Shown: positions 42,080-50,331 of the stretch, piece by piece
Position numbering within the stretch: the stretch's first letter is position 1
Layout of the letters: every line of letters begins with the position of its first letter
NCBI RefSeq assembly: GCF_001632805.1
Contig: NZ_CP007220.1
Location: forward strand, 4,216,001 to 4,280,000
DNA: 64,000 nt
From: Mycobacteroides chelonae CCUG 47445
GTDB taxonomy: Bacteria; Actinomycetota; Actinomycetes; Mycobacteriales; Mycobacteriaceae
Reading direction: 5' to 3'
Position numbers and translations under genes: made by a program
The notes under the pieces: model-generated
Database searches by the model: none
What the model was told of the DNA's origin: nothing
Seen by the model: only the letters and a program-made list of their open reading frames with translations

Positions 42080-42117
42080 GAACTCCACCCTAGTAGGACG
42101 ATGTCAGGCGGGGAGCG

Positions 42118-42879
42118 TCAAGCCCGGTCTCGATACTGAATGCCCCAACTGCGCAGCGGTTCCGGACACAGTGACTGAACTCCGGGCACTGAAGGTGCGG
42201 TGCACGCCACATAGCCGTACTTCACACCGGCAGCCGCCACCGAGATCGCGGGCGCCGTCAACACGGCAAAAGCGAGGGCGACCACTATGGGGAGCGGTTC
42301 GACCATGGCCAACAGCAGCGCGACCACCACGCAGACAAACACCCAGATCAGCACGTAGGTGACCGCGACCGTCCGGTCGTTCGGCAACAGCGTCTCGAAC
42401 CAGTGCTGGTACAGCAGCAGTCCGACCGCGCCGGCGGGAATCCACACCGCCAGCAACAGCAACAGCAATACCCAGCGCTTCAGGAAGGCGGGTTCCCGCT
42501 CGGCGGGCACCCGTACCGGCTTCGCCGGTTCGTCGGCGGGCACCGGAACCGCGCCGGTGTAGGGATCGGGCGTCATCGATTCGGCCGACGTGACCGGCAT
42601 CGCGCCGGTGCGGTCGCCAGCGACGTCGAATGCTGCGGTCAGCGGCAACGCATCGGTGTCGATGCGGCCGGTGGTCACCAGGTCTTCGTCATCCTTGAAC
42701 GCCGAGAACGCGGTGAAGGTCGCGGTATCCAATCCGTCTCTGGTCCTACCGCCATCGATCGGCACGGCCAGCGGATCGGCCAGGTCGCCCTCGACGATGC
42801 TCGGCTTCTCCGTGTCGTCCACAAACTCGGCTTCAGCGCTCGTCTTTTCGACGGTGTTTTCTGCATTTTTGTCAGACAC
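42118..42879 (-). CDS. Membrane protein with acidic disordered N-terminus
   Basis: 253 residues, not recognised. Residues 1-130 are acidic, Pro/Ala/Thr-rich and probably disordered. Three hydrophobic helices follow (about 134-157, 172-192 and 195-215). The C-terminal 35 residues carry two Cys (ACTAPS and SLCPEP) that could form an extracytoplasmic disulfide. GTG start at 42879 lies inside the last codons of the upstream gene (overlap 8 nt), so the two are translated together; lpdC follows 38 nt downstream, suggesting a three-gene transcript. Function unknown; the arrangement fits a membrane-anchored scaffold or sensor. Confidence 0.72.
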   Translation of the reverse strand: MSDKNAENTVEKTSAEAEFVDDTEKPSIVEGDLADPLAVPIDGGRTRDGLDTATFTAFSAFKDDEDLVTTGRIDTDALPLTAAFDVAGDRTGAMPVTSAESMTPDPYTGAVPVPADEPAKPVRVPAEREPAFLKRWVLLLLLLAVWIPAGAVGLLLYQHWFETLLPNDRTVAVTYVLIWVFVCVVVALLLAMVEPLPIVVALAFAVLTAPAISVAAAGVKYGYVACTAPSVPGVQSLCPEPLRSWGIQYRDRA

Positions 42880-43150
42880 TGTGAATCACCTGTATCGCCG
42901 CAAGAATCCCGAACCACCCGGGAGAAATCGCCAGCACGAATGCCGCCGCGGCCGTCATCCATTTACGCGTGGATGCGATCAAGATGAAGAAACCGATCAG
43001 GCTCGGTACCGCGACAACAACGCCGATGAAGAGGTCGGGCCGCACTGGTTCGTGCGCGATGAACACGCTAGACATCCCAGCGACAAGTCCAACTGCTATC
43101 CCCAGCAGCATCGCGCTGGCTACAACCTGCGCGCGTGGCAGTGGTATCAC
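42872..43150 (-). CDS. Small membrane protein, Rv0463-like
   Basis: 92 residues with three hydrophobic helices (about 7-26, 35-56 and 60-85) separated by short charged loops. The size, topology and place beside lpdC match M. tuberculosis Rv0463, a small membrane protein of unknown function next to Rv0462. GTG at 43150 has AGGAG 7 nt upstream; the longer frame to 43498 runs antisense into the S9 peptidase gene and is not real. It overlaps the next gene by 8 nt. It is divergent from the peptidase at 43229. Confidence 0.72.
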   Translation of the reverse strand: MIPLPRAQVVASAMLLGIAVGLVAGMSSVFIAHEPVRPDLFIGVVVAVPSLIGFFILIASTRKWMTAAAAFVLAISPGWFGILAAIQVIHSV

Positions 43151-43228
43151 GAGAAAACTCCTGCTCGGTGTTCTGTCCGCCCCCGGGCCACCTTCGACCA
43201 TACTGCGATCACTGGCACACTGGCTCAA

Positions 43229-45256
43229 ATGACGTCGGCGCGCCGCTCCCTGGACCCACATCTCTGGCTCGAAGACATCGGCGGCGACGAGCCGCTGAAC
43301 TGGGTACGCGAACACAACGCGATAACAACCGGCGAGTTTTCCGGTGCACGTTTTGACGAAATGCGGGCCGAGGCGCTGGCCATTCTCAATACCGACGCAC
43401 AAATCCCGTATGTGCGTCGGCGAGGCGAATTCCTCTATAACTTCCGACGCGATGCCAACAACGCTCGTGGCCTTTGGCGGCGAACCACTTTGGATCAATA
43501 CCGTCTCGATGAACCCGAATGGGACGTCATCATCGATCTCGACGCCCTGGCGGTCAGCGAGGATGAGAACTGGGTCTGGGCGGGTGCCACGGCACTACGC
43601 CCCGAGTTCAACCGGGCGCTGGTGAGTTTGTCGCGCGGCGGATCCGATGCCGTGGTGGTACGCGAATTCGATCTGCAAACACGACAGTTCGTGACGGACG
43701 GTTTCGTGTTGCCCGAGGCCAAGACTCAGATCGGTTGGATCGACGCCGACACCGTGTTCGTAGGCACCGATTTCGGGCCCGACAGTCTCACGGATTCGGG
43801 ATATCCCCGTCTGGTCAAGCGCTGGAAGCGCGGACAGTCCCTCGATGACGCGGAACTGGTTTTCAGCGGCGAATCCTCGGACGTGATGGTAGGCGCGAGC
43901 TTTGACGACACCCCCGGCTTCGAACGCACCCTGATCAGCCGGGCCACCGACTTCTTCAATTCCGAAGTACACGAGCTGAGTGTCGACGGCGAGCTGCTGC
44001 ATATCGACGTCCCCACCGATGCCTCGGTGTCGGTGCACCGCGAATGGCTCCTGATCGAACTCAAGTCGCCGTGGCAGTTGGACGGCGCCGAACATTCCGC
44101 CGGGACCCTGCTGGCCGCTCGGTATGCCGACTTCCTCGCCGGGGACCGCACCGTCACCCCGGTATTCATTCCCGATGAGCATGCGAGCCTGCACCACTAC
44201 GCGTGGACCCGGGAACGGCTTACCGTCGTGATCCTGCGCGACGTGGTTAGCGAGATCATGGTGTTCACCCCGGGCAGCTGGGACTCCGAACCACTAAGCG
44301 GTGTGCCGTCCAACGCCACCACCCAGATCGTCGCGATCGACGACCTCGGCGATGAGATATTCCTTGACACATCGGGTTTCACCCAGCCGTCCACACTGCT
44401 ACACGGCACAGCAGGCACCGCGGGGGCCTCGGTATCCCCCATCAAATCGGCACCGCCCTTCTTCGACGGCAGCTCCTTTGACGTGGCCCAGCACTTCGCA
44501 CGGTCCGACGACGGGACCGCAATTCCTTACTTCGTCGTGCGCCCCAGCGGATCCACCGGAGCGGGACCCACCCTGCTCGGCGGATACGGCGGTTTCGAGG
44601 TCTCCAGGACTCCCGGCTATGACGGCGTGCTGGGCAAGCTGTGGCTGTCTCGCGGCGGCACCTACGTGCTGGCCAACATTCGCGGAGGCGGAGAGTACGG
44701 CCCGGTATGGCACACCCAGGCAATGCGAGAAGGACGTCATCTGGCGTATGAAGACTTCGCCTGTGTCGCAAGGGATTTGGTGGCGCGGGGCATCACCACC
44801 GCGGCGCAGTTGGGTGCACAGGGAGGCAGCAACGGCGGCCTCTTGATGGGTGTGATGCTCACCGCATACCCGGAGTTGTTCGGCGCGCTGGTGTGCCAGG
44901 TGCCACTGCTGGACATGCGGCGTTACCACCTACTACTGGCCGGCGCCTCCTGGGTGGCCGAGTACGGCGATCCGGACAATCCCGATGATTGGGAGTTTAT
45001 CTCCAAATACTCTCCATACCAGAATATTTCGCCTGAGAAGCACTATCCGCCCGTTCTGGTGACCACCTCGACCCGCGACGACCGCGTCCACCCGGGGCAT
45101 GCACGCAAGATGACCGCCGCCCTCCACGAGGCCGGGCAACCGGTCTGGTATTACGAGAACATCGAGGGTGGCCACGGCGGTGCGGCCAATAACGACCAGT
45201 CGGCCTTCAAGACGGCGTTGGCCATCGAGTTCCTCTGGCGCCAGCTCGCACCCTGA
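43229..45256 (+). CDS. Prolyl oligopeptidase-family (S9) serine peptidase
   Basis: 675 residues. N-terminal seven-bladed propeller (about 70-400) and C-terminal alpha/beta hydrolase domain. The catalytic triad is readable: Ser534 in QGGSNGGLLMG, Asp617/618 in TRDDRVHPGH and His649 in EGGHGGA. ANIRGGGEYGPVWH is the conserved S9A stretch ahead of the serine. No signal peptide, so probably cytosolic, cleaving short peptides. The ATG at 43229 (MTSARRSLDPHLWLED) starts at the family N-terminus; the very long frame upstream to 42590 is antisense to the two membrane genes. No ribosome site is seen; CACACT lies 7 nt upstream, so possibly leaderless. Confidence 0.9.
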   Translation: MTSARRSLDPHLWLEDIGGDEPLNWVREHNAITTGEFSGARFDEMRAEALAILNTDAQIPYVRRRGEFLYNFRRDANNARGLWRRTTLDQYRLDEPEWDVIIDLDALAVSEDENWVWAGATALRPEFNRALVSLSRGGSDAVVVREFDLQTRQFVTDGFVLPEAKTQIGWIDADTVFVGTDFGPDSLTDSGYPRLVKRWKRGQSLDDAELVFSGESSDVMVGASFDDTPGFERTLISRATDFFNSEVHELSVDGELLHIDVPTDASVSVHREWLLIELKSPWQLDGAEHSAGTLLAARYADFLAGDRTVTPVFIPDEHASLHHYAWTRERLTVVILRDVVSEIMVFTPGSWDSEPLSGVPSNATTQIVAIDDLGDEIFLDTSGFTQPSTLLHGTAGTAGASVSPIKSAPPFFDGSSFDVAQHFARSDDGTAIPYFVVRPSGSTGAGPTLLGGYGGFEVSRTPGYDGVLGKLWLSRGGTYVLANIRGGGEYGPVWHTQAMREGRHLAYEDFACVARDLVARGITTAAQLGAQGGSNGGLLMGVMLTAYPELFGALVCQVPLLDMRRYHLLLAGASWVAEYGDPDNPDDWEFISKYSPYQNISPEKHYPPVLVTTSTRDDRVHPGHARKMTAALHEAGQPVWYYENIEGGHGGAANNDQSAFKTALAIEFLWRQLAP

Positions 45257-45315
45257 CCCGAAATCTCAGGGCGATCCCCGATGTGGCCGCGGTGGGCGGA
45301 GCAGACAATGGCTGC

Positions 45316-45753
45316 ATGAGCGAATCCAACACCGTTCCACCATGGGTCAACAAGATGGTCAGGGGCCTGCTCCGCAGTCCGCTGCACCCCGTGCTCAGCG
45401 GCAACATCGCGTTGTTCACCTTCACCGGACGCAAGAGCGGCAAGGAATACAACGTGGCCGCCACTTACATTCGCGACGGCGATGTGCTGACGGTCTTCAC
45501 CGACAGGGCGTGGGCCAAGAACCTGCGCGACGGGCGTCCCGTCACCGCATTGGTGCGCGGCAAGCGGCTCGATGGCACTGCCGAGTTGTCCACCGGCCCC
45601 CAGATCGCCGGACCACTGGCCGACCTGCTGCAGAGAGTGCCGCGCGATGCCAAGTACCACAACGTGCGACGCAACGCGGACGGCAGCCTCAACCAGTCCG
45701 ATATCGACCGGGCCGCCGCCACCGAAAGCATGGTGACCGTGCGCCTGTCATGA
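45316..45753 (+). CDS. Deazaflavin (F420)-dependent nitroreductase-family protein
   Basis: 145 residues, DDN/Rv3547-like split-barrel family. The N-terminal amphipathic helix WVNKMVRGLLRSPLHPVLSG is followed by LFTFTGRKSGKEYNVAATYI, the family signature for the F420 phosphate/deazaflavin site, and NLRDGRPVTALVRGK. Members use reduced F420 to reduce quinones or nitro compounds, often at the membrane face. The ATG at 45316 (MSESNTVPPW) is preferred over 45283 as the additional 11 residues look like intergenic sequence. It is 59 nt downstream of the S9 peptidase in the same direction. Physiological substrate unknown. Confidence 0.82.
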   Translation: MSESNTVPPWVNKMVRGLLRSPLHPVLSGNIALFTFTGRKSGKEYNVAATYIRDGDVLTVFTDRAWAKNLRDGRPVTALVRGKRLDGTAELSTGPQIAGPLADLLQRVPRDAKYHNVRRNADGSLNQSDIDRAAATESMVTVRLS

Positions 45754-46200
45754 CCCACGTCACTTAACGATGGCGACAGTCTCGCAAATCACGCCACCCG
45801 GCCACACGAGCATCAGCGAATCACACATCGATACGTATGCAGTTTGCTCGATAGGTTTTCCGCCTCGTCGGCCGCCACCCGAACCGATCACAAAACTGCA
45901 GCTCACAGGTGCTAACTACTGCAAGCACTATGCGATTCGATTCTTAATTTCCCAGTTCAGAGGCAGTGGAAAATTGAGGGATAGAACCGTGCCATCGGGT
46001 GCCGTTACCGAAATCGAGACCGATCCGTGACCGTCGCGGGTTGTTGCCGTTAGGTGTGCTCGGCTAGCTTGGTAGCTAGCTGATTTATTGGCCTTGGCAA
46101 AGTTGCCTGGCGGGCCATAGTTATTGACCGACACGACGTGGGCGCATTGCAGCGCTTCCTGATGGTCGGTAGTTGGAGCCAGATTGCCGTGAGGTGCACG
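45754..46200. other. Intergenic region with possible decayed antisense gene
   Basis: About 450 bases. On the minus strand, 45928-46134 can encode 68 residues with normal-looking composition (mid-part DGHGSVSISVTAPDGTVLSL). The same strand has a signal-peptide-like MNKSFLIVHLTAIWL opening near 46214 in another frame. Together they could be a frameshifted small secreted protein, but the region also overlaps the plus-strand gene at 46201. The plus-strand 86-codon frame at 45770 has no support. No terminator or RNA gene recognised. Confidence 0.35.
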
Positions 46201-46392
46201 ATGAGAAACGACTTGTTCATCGGCTTGAGTGAGAACGGGTGGGACCGTGCTCCGTGGGATACCGAGCCAGAGTTTTCGCCCACCGAGCTAGACATCCTGC
46301 TGGATCGTCGGCTGTCCGTCAGTGACGCCGCCGAACGTGTCGGCTGCGTGGAGCATGACGTGCAGCGCATCCGCGACGCACACGCTGCCTGA
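46201..46392 (+). CDS. Small HTH-like protein of unknown function
   Basis: 63 residues: an acidic front (NGWDRAPWDTEPEFS) and a C-terminal LSVSDAAERVGCVEHDVQRIRDAH that looks like one helix-turn-helix unit, as in small helix-turn-helix or resolvase-type DNA-binding tails. Codon use is typical of the genome. ATG at 46201 starts the coherent part; the extra 21 codons upstream (46138) are not convincing. It ends 8 nt before the convergent membrane protein. Not recognised as a named family; a small regulator is possible. Confidence 0.5.
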   Translation: MRNDLFIGLSENGWDRAPWDTEPEFSPTELDILLDRRLSVSDAAERVGCVEHDVQRIRDAHAA

Positions 46393-46400
46393 CGTTCACG

Positions 46401-47237
46401 TCAGCGCCGCAACAGACCGCCCACTAGCCCCGACACCACACCCACCACGATTACCAGGCCACCGGCTGCCATCGTGAGGCTCAGCCAGTGGTGGGCATTG
46501 CCGACCGCCTGGGTGACCAGGCTGTCGGCAACATCGCGAAGGTTGTCGTTGACCCGGTTCAATGGCCGATCCAGGTAGCGCCGGCCGATCTCCAGTCCCG
46601 CCCACCCGGCCGCGCCCACGAGTAGTGCCGAAATTCCAAGTCCGACAAGGCCCTTGGCGCGGCTACGGACCGCCAGCTGAGTCAGGCCCGCGAGAACAAG
46701 GGTCAAACCGAAAGATATCCACACGGCGAGCTGACCGAAGCGCGCCACCGGCACCAAACGACCCGGCGTCAGACCTGCCAGGTTGTCGTCGGTGACCGAG
46801 ACCTTCAGTGTCTCCGGCGCCTTGATGGAAAGCCCCTGCGGAACCAGGCTCTTGATCATGGGCGCCACATCAATCTGCCAGCTGCCCTGCGAATCCCGTT
46901 GCGCCGAGTTCGAGTTCGTGAACAACCACTGGTGCGCCATCCGATTCACCGAAGCGAAGTCCGCAGCGAACTGCGGGCCACCGGTGTACGCGGCAGTCAA
47001 CTCCGCGACCTGGGTCTCGTTGACGCGCGAGCCCTGCTTCTTTCCCAGCGACACGATCTGGGTGGTGAGTTCCCCGGCAATCGCCCGCTGCACCCTCGGG
47101 TCGTCAGCCGCCGGCGCGGTCAACGCCACATAGCCGTTCTCGTCGACAATCCGGGACTGTGTCCAGGCCGCCGTCACCGTCAGAGCCAGCGCGGCAGTGG
47201 TCAGCAGCCACAGCAGGACCGCGAACAGGAATCGCAT
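46401..47237 (-). CDS. Conserved mycobacterial-type membrane protein
   Basis: 278 residues, function unknown. One N-terminal helix (about 3-24), an extracytoplasmic domain of about 140 residues (26-165) with no Cys, then three helices (about 168-190, 196-216 and 249-275). The two-part design resembles bacterial membrane proteins in which a first-helix-anchored sensor domain is followed by a helical bundle. ATG at 47237 has TAACCT 7 nt upstream (47250-47245) and no ribosome site, so probably leaderless. It lies 73 nt downstream of ppk2 on the same strand. Confidence 0.72.
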   Translation of the reverse strand: MRFLFAVLLWLLTTAALALTVTAAWTQSRIVDENGYVALTAPAADDPRVQRAIAGELTTQIVSLGKKQGSRVNETQVAELTAAYTGGPQFAADFASVNRMAHQWLFTNSNSAQRDSQGSWQIDVAPMIKSLVPQGLSIKAPETLKVSVTDDNLAGLTPGRLVPVARFGQLAVWISFGLTLVLAGLTQLAVRSRAKGLVGLGISALLVGAAGWAGLEIGRRYLDRPLNRVNDNLRDVADSLVTQAVGNAHHWLSLTMAAGGLVIVVGVVSGLVGGLLRR

Positions 47238-47310
47238 CGAGCCCAGGTTAGTCCGGCCGTCCGAAACGAGGCGACTTCGGGATCTGGAACCGGCGGCCGG
47301 CGGCGGAAAT

Positions 47311-48177
47311 CTAGTCCGTGAGCGCGCGCCCCAGGATCAGTGGATCGGCCTGACCAACAACGTCGACATCCTTGTCGTCGTAGTCGAACTTGCCCAGAAC
47401 GTGCCGCATCGCGCTGACTCGGGCCCGCTTCTTGTCGTTGCTCTTCACCACGATCCACGGCGCGTGATCGGTGTCGGTGAGCGAGAACATCTCTTCCTTG
47501 GCCCTGGTGTAGGCATCCCACTTGTCCAGGGAGGCCAGATCCATGGGCGAGAGTTTCCACTGGCGCACCGGATCAACCTGCCGGATGGCAAAGCGGGTGC
47601 GCTGCTCGGCGGAGGACACCGAGAACCACAGTTTGGTCAGGCTGATGCCGTCGTTGACCAACATCTGCTCGAAAAGCGGTGCCTGGTGGATGAATTCGGA
47701 ATGCTGCTCGTCGGAACAAAATCCCATGACGCGCTCGACACCGGCACGGTTGTACCAGGAGCGGTCGAAGAACACCATCTCGCCGGCAGCCGGCAGATGC
47801 GGAACATACCGCTGGAAGTACCACTGGGTGCGTTCCCGTTCGGTCGGCTTCTCCAGCGCGACCACGCGAGCACCACGCGGGTTGAGGTGCTCCATGAACC
47901 GCTTGATGGTGCCGCCCTTCCCGGCCGCATCGCGCCCCTCGAAGAGGATGACGTGCCGGGCGCCGGTGCGCTTGCTCCAGTTCTGCAGCTTGAGCAGCTC
48001 GATCTGCAGCAGCCGCTTCTCCAGCTCGTACTGATGGCGGCTCATCCGCTCGTCGTACGGGTAGTTCTCTCGCCAGGTGTCCACCGCGACGCCGTCGGGC
48101 GCGATGAGTACCGGATCGTCATCGTCTTCGTCGTCGACGGTGTAGCCCTGCGCAGCGGCGGTAATGGTCTCGGTCAC
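47311..48177 (-). CDS. ppk2: Polyphosphate kinase 2
   Basis: 288 residues, PPK2 family, comparable to M. tuberculosis Rv3232c. It uses polyphosphate to phosphorylate nucleoside diphosphates (mainly GDP to GTP). Walker A EGRDAAGKGG (80-89), lid-module Arg-rich helix and Walker B FFDRSWYNRAG (136-146, Asp138-Arg139) are all intact. The N-terminal 40 residues are acidic and variable. GTG at 48177 is preceded by TAGTTT 6 nt upstream and no Shine-Dalgarno, so it may be leaderless. The aldehyde dehydrogenase on the same strand ends 58 nt upstream. Nothing suggests it is inactive. Confidence 0.93.
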   Translation of the reverse strand: MTETITAAAQGYTVDDEDDDDPVLIAPDGVAVDTWRENYPYDERMSRHQYELEKRLLQIELLKLQNWSKRTGARHVILFEGRDAAGKGGTIKRFMEHLNPRGARVVALEKPTERERTQWYFQRYVPHLPAAGEMVFFDRSWYNRAGVERVMGFCSDEQHSEFIHQAPLFEQMLVNDGISLTKLWFSVSSAEQRTRFAIRQVDPVRQWKLSPMDLASLDKWDAYTRAKEEMFSLTDTDHAPWIVVKSNDKKRARVSAMRHVLGKFDYDDKDVDVVGQADPLILGRALTD

Positions 48178-48235
48178 CAGCGGAAACTAACCCCGGCAAC
48201 CGTCGCCAGGGTGGCCGACGAGTGAACGTGAGGTG

Positions 48236-49762
48236 TCAGCGACGGAAGGGGCGCAGCGCCTTGTTCGAGAGCTTGGTCAGGCTCTTGAGCGCCACCGGGG
48301 CCAGCCAGCTCGGTCCGCTGTACCACAGCGGCTCACTGGGCAGCGTCACCCGGGTGTCGACGATGGCCTCCGTACGGCAGTACTTGAGCAGACCGCTGGC
48401 GCCACCGAAGCGCGAGCCCATCCCCGAACCCTTCCATCCACCGTGCGGCGCGGTGAGACAGGACAGGTTCATGATCACGTCGTTGATGTTGACGGTGCCG
48501 CAATCAAGTTGCAGCGCAATGCGTTCGGCGCGCCTTCGGTCCTTGGTCCAGACGCTGGCAGACAGCCCGTACTCGCTGTCGTTCGCCAGCGCGATGGCTG
48601 TGGATTCCTCGGAGAACCGCATGATCGGCAGCGTGGGACCAAAGGTCTCCTCCCGCATGCAGTCCATGGAGTGGTCCACGTCGACCAGCACGGTCGGAGC
48701 GTAGAAGGTACCGCCGCCCGGGACCCGCGCGCCGCCGGTGAGTGCCCGAGCACCCGATGCAACCGCTTGGCGCACATGCTGATCCACGACCTCGAGCTGA
48801 TTCTCGTCGATCATGGCGCCGACGCTGTGATCCATCCCGGCGCCGATCTCCAGGCCGCGCACCTCATCGACCACCAGGTCCACAAACTGCTCATAGATCG
48901 AGTCATGGACGTACACCCGCTCGACGGATACGCAGGTCTGACCGGCGTTGAACATGCTGCCCCACACCGCTGCGTGTGCGGCACGTTTGACGTCGGCATC
49001 CGAGAGCACCAGCATCGGGTCCTTGCCGCCGAGTTCCAGGCTGACCGGGGTGAGGCGGCGTGCGGCGCGCTCCATGATCTTCTTGCCGGTGGCCGTCGAT
49101 CCGGTGAACTGGATGAAGTCGACGTTGTCGATCAGTGCCTCGCCGACCTCGCGGGCGCCGTGGACGATCTCGAACACGGGCGGCGCTCCGATTGCCTCCC
49201 AGCCGCGTGCGATGAGTTCATCGGACAGCGGCGTGCGTTCGGAAGGCTTGAGCAGCACCGAACAGCCCGCCAACAAGGCCGGGATCACATCCCAGTATCC
49301 AAGTGCCACAGGATAATTCCATGGCGAGATGACCCCTACGACCTTACGGGGCCGCTGATGCAGGGTGATCTTCTTGGTGTTCATGGCGATGGACGAGGCT
49401 GGCCTCGTCTCGGGTGCTAAGAATTCCGCCGCACGAGGCGCGTAGTACGCGATGATCGCGAGAATCGACGGAATCTCGATGCCCGCGTCGATTTTTGACT
49501 TACCGGTCTCCGCGATCAACTGGGCCTCGATACGCGGCGTGTTGTCGGTCAGCCACTGCGCGAAGCGGGCCAGTACCTTGCCGCGCCCCTCAGGCCCGAG
49601 TCGCTCCCACGACGGCTGCGCCTTCGCCAGTTGTGCGGTGATCACGGGGATATCCGCCGGATCGGTCCAGTTCACCTGCCCGACGACCTGCCCGTTCGCG
49701 GGATTGCGCACGTCGCGGGCGGCGCTGTGGGCGGTGGCGAGGTTTTCAGACGTCGTTGTCAT
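48236..49762 (-). CDS. Aldehyde dehydrogenase (succinate-semialdehyde dehydrogenase type)
   Basis: 508 residues, NAD(P)+-dependent aldehyde dehydrogenase. Cofactor region VVGVISPWNYP and FTGSTATGKKI; general base Glu243 in LELGGKDP; nucleophile Cys277 in GQTCVSVERVY. Closest in style to the GabD2/succinate-semialdehyde group found in mycobacteria, though sequence alone does not fix the substrate; a broad or fatty-aldehyde role is possible. ATG at 49762 gives MTTTSENLAT; a frame to 50176 continues upstream antisense to the DinB gene and is rejected. It stands alone, 58 nt before ppk2 and 41 nt downstream of the DinB gene. Confidence 0.88.
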   Translation of the reverse strand: MTTTSENLATAHSAARDVRNPANGQVVGQVNWTDPADIPVITAQLAKAQPSWERLGPEGRGKVLARFAQWLTDNTPRIEAQLIAETGKSKIDAGIEIPSILAIIAYYAPRAAEFLAPETRPASSIAMNTKKITLHQRPRKVVGVISPWNYPVALGYWDVIPALLAGCSVLLKPSERTPLSDELIARGWEAIGAPPVFEIVHGAREVGEALIDNVDFIQFTGSTATGKKIMERAARRLTPVSLELGGKDPMLVLSDADVKRAAHAAVWGSMFNAGQTCVSVERVYVHDSIYEQFVDLVVDEVRGLEIGAGMDHSVGAMIDENQLEVVDQHVRQAVASGARALTGGARVPGGGTFYAPTVLVDVDHSMDCMREETFGPTLPIMRFSEESTAIALANDSEYGLSASVWTKDRRRAERIALQLDCGTVNINDVIMNLSCLTAPHGGWKGSGMGSRFGGASGLLKYCRTEAIVDTRVTLPSEPLWYSGPSWLAPVALKSLTKLSNKALRPFRR

Positions 49763-49803
49763 TAGAGGAGTCTGGCACGCGGGGACCCACGTCGCCATCC
49801 CCA

Positions 49804-50331
49804 CTAGTTGGTTGGAATCATCCCGCGCAGGTAGGCGGCTTGACCCAGATGCTGGGCACAGTCGTCGACGATGCTGACCAACCGGACACTCGCGGTGACC
49901 GGCGGATCCCAGTGCTGATCGACGACACGCGCAAGTTCGGTATCGGTCAGGGTGTCGACATACCGCAGTGTCATTTCGTGCACGTCCCGGTAGTAGCCAC
50001 TGAGCAGGTCGACCGTCGCGATCACCTTGGCCACATCCTCGGGCGTGTGCCCGTATCCGTTGGAGTCGGCGGGCAGGTCGAGGCCGAATCTCGGCTCCCA
50101 GCCGCGGGCCGTCCACACCGGCTCGGCACCCGTGATGGCACAGATCTGCACGTCCTGACAGCGCGCCGAATGCCAAATGAGCCAGGCGATGCTGTTCGCG
50201 TCAGGCGTGGGCCGATAGGTCACCGCCGTATCCGCAAGACCACCGGTCACCTCGCCGACGTGTTCGATGATCCGGGTAAAGCTGTCACGCAACAGTTCCC
50301 GCGCAGACGCGGCTGCCTCGAAGTCCGTCAC
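49804..50331 (-). CDS. DinB/DUF664-family protein (putative thiol-dependent enzyme)
   Basis: 175 residues, four-helix DinB/YfiT-like fold. The metal-ligand histidines expected in the family are in place: WLIWHSARCQDV near 58-69 and DDCAQHLGQAAYLRG near the C-terminus (about 157-171). In actinobacteria many of these are mycothiol-dependent transferases or isomerases; substrate unknown. GTG at 50331 overlaps the MFS stop (GTGA), so it is translated with the transporter, suggesting a detoxification pair: one protein modifies and the other exports. The long frame to 51258 is antisense or out-of-frame and not used. Confidence 0.8.
   Translation of the reverse strand: MTDFEAAASARELLRDSFTRIIEHVGEVTGGLADTAVTYRPTPDANSIAWLIWHSARCQDVQICAITGAEPVWTARGWEPRFGLDLPADSNGYGHTPEDVAKVIATVDLLSGYYRDVHEMTLRYVDTLTDTELARVVDQHWDPPVTASVRLVSIVDDCAQHLGQAAYLRGMIPTN

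Noticed and set aside
40592..42139. 515-codon plus-strand frame opposite lpdC
   Set aside because: It is antisense to a perfectly conserved lpdC; the translation is Arg/Gly/Asp-rich with no family resemblance, typical of high-GC shadow frames.
42590..43228. Extension of the S9 peptidase frame by 213 codons upstream
   Set aside because: It is antisense to two membrane-protein genes, low in family similarity, and the peptidase N-terminus fits the ATG at 43229.
45770..46030. 86-codon plus-strand frame
   Set aside because: Composition and codon use do not resemble neighbours; no start signal.
48233..49420. 395-codon plus-strand frame opposite the aldehyde dehydrogenase
   Set aside because: Shadow of the real gene; the aldehyde dehydrogenase has all catalytic motifs in frame on the minus strand.
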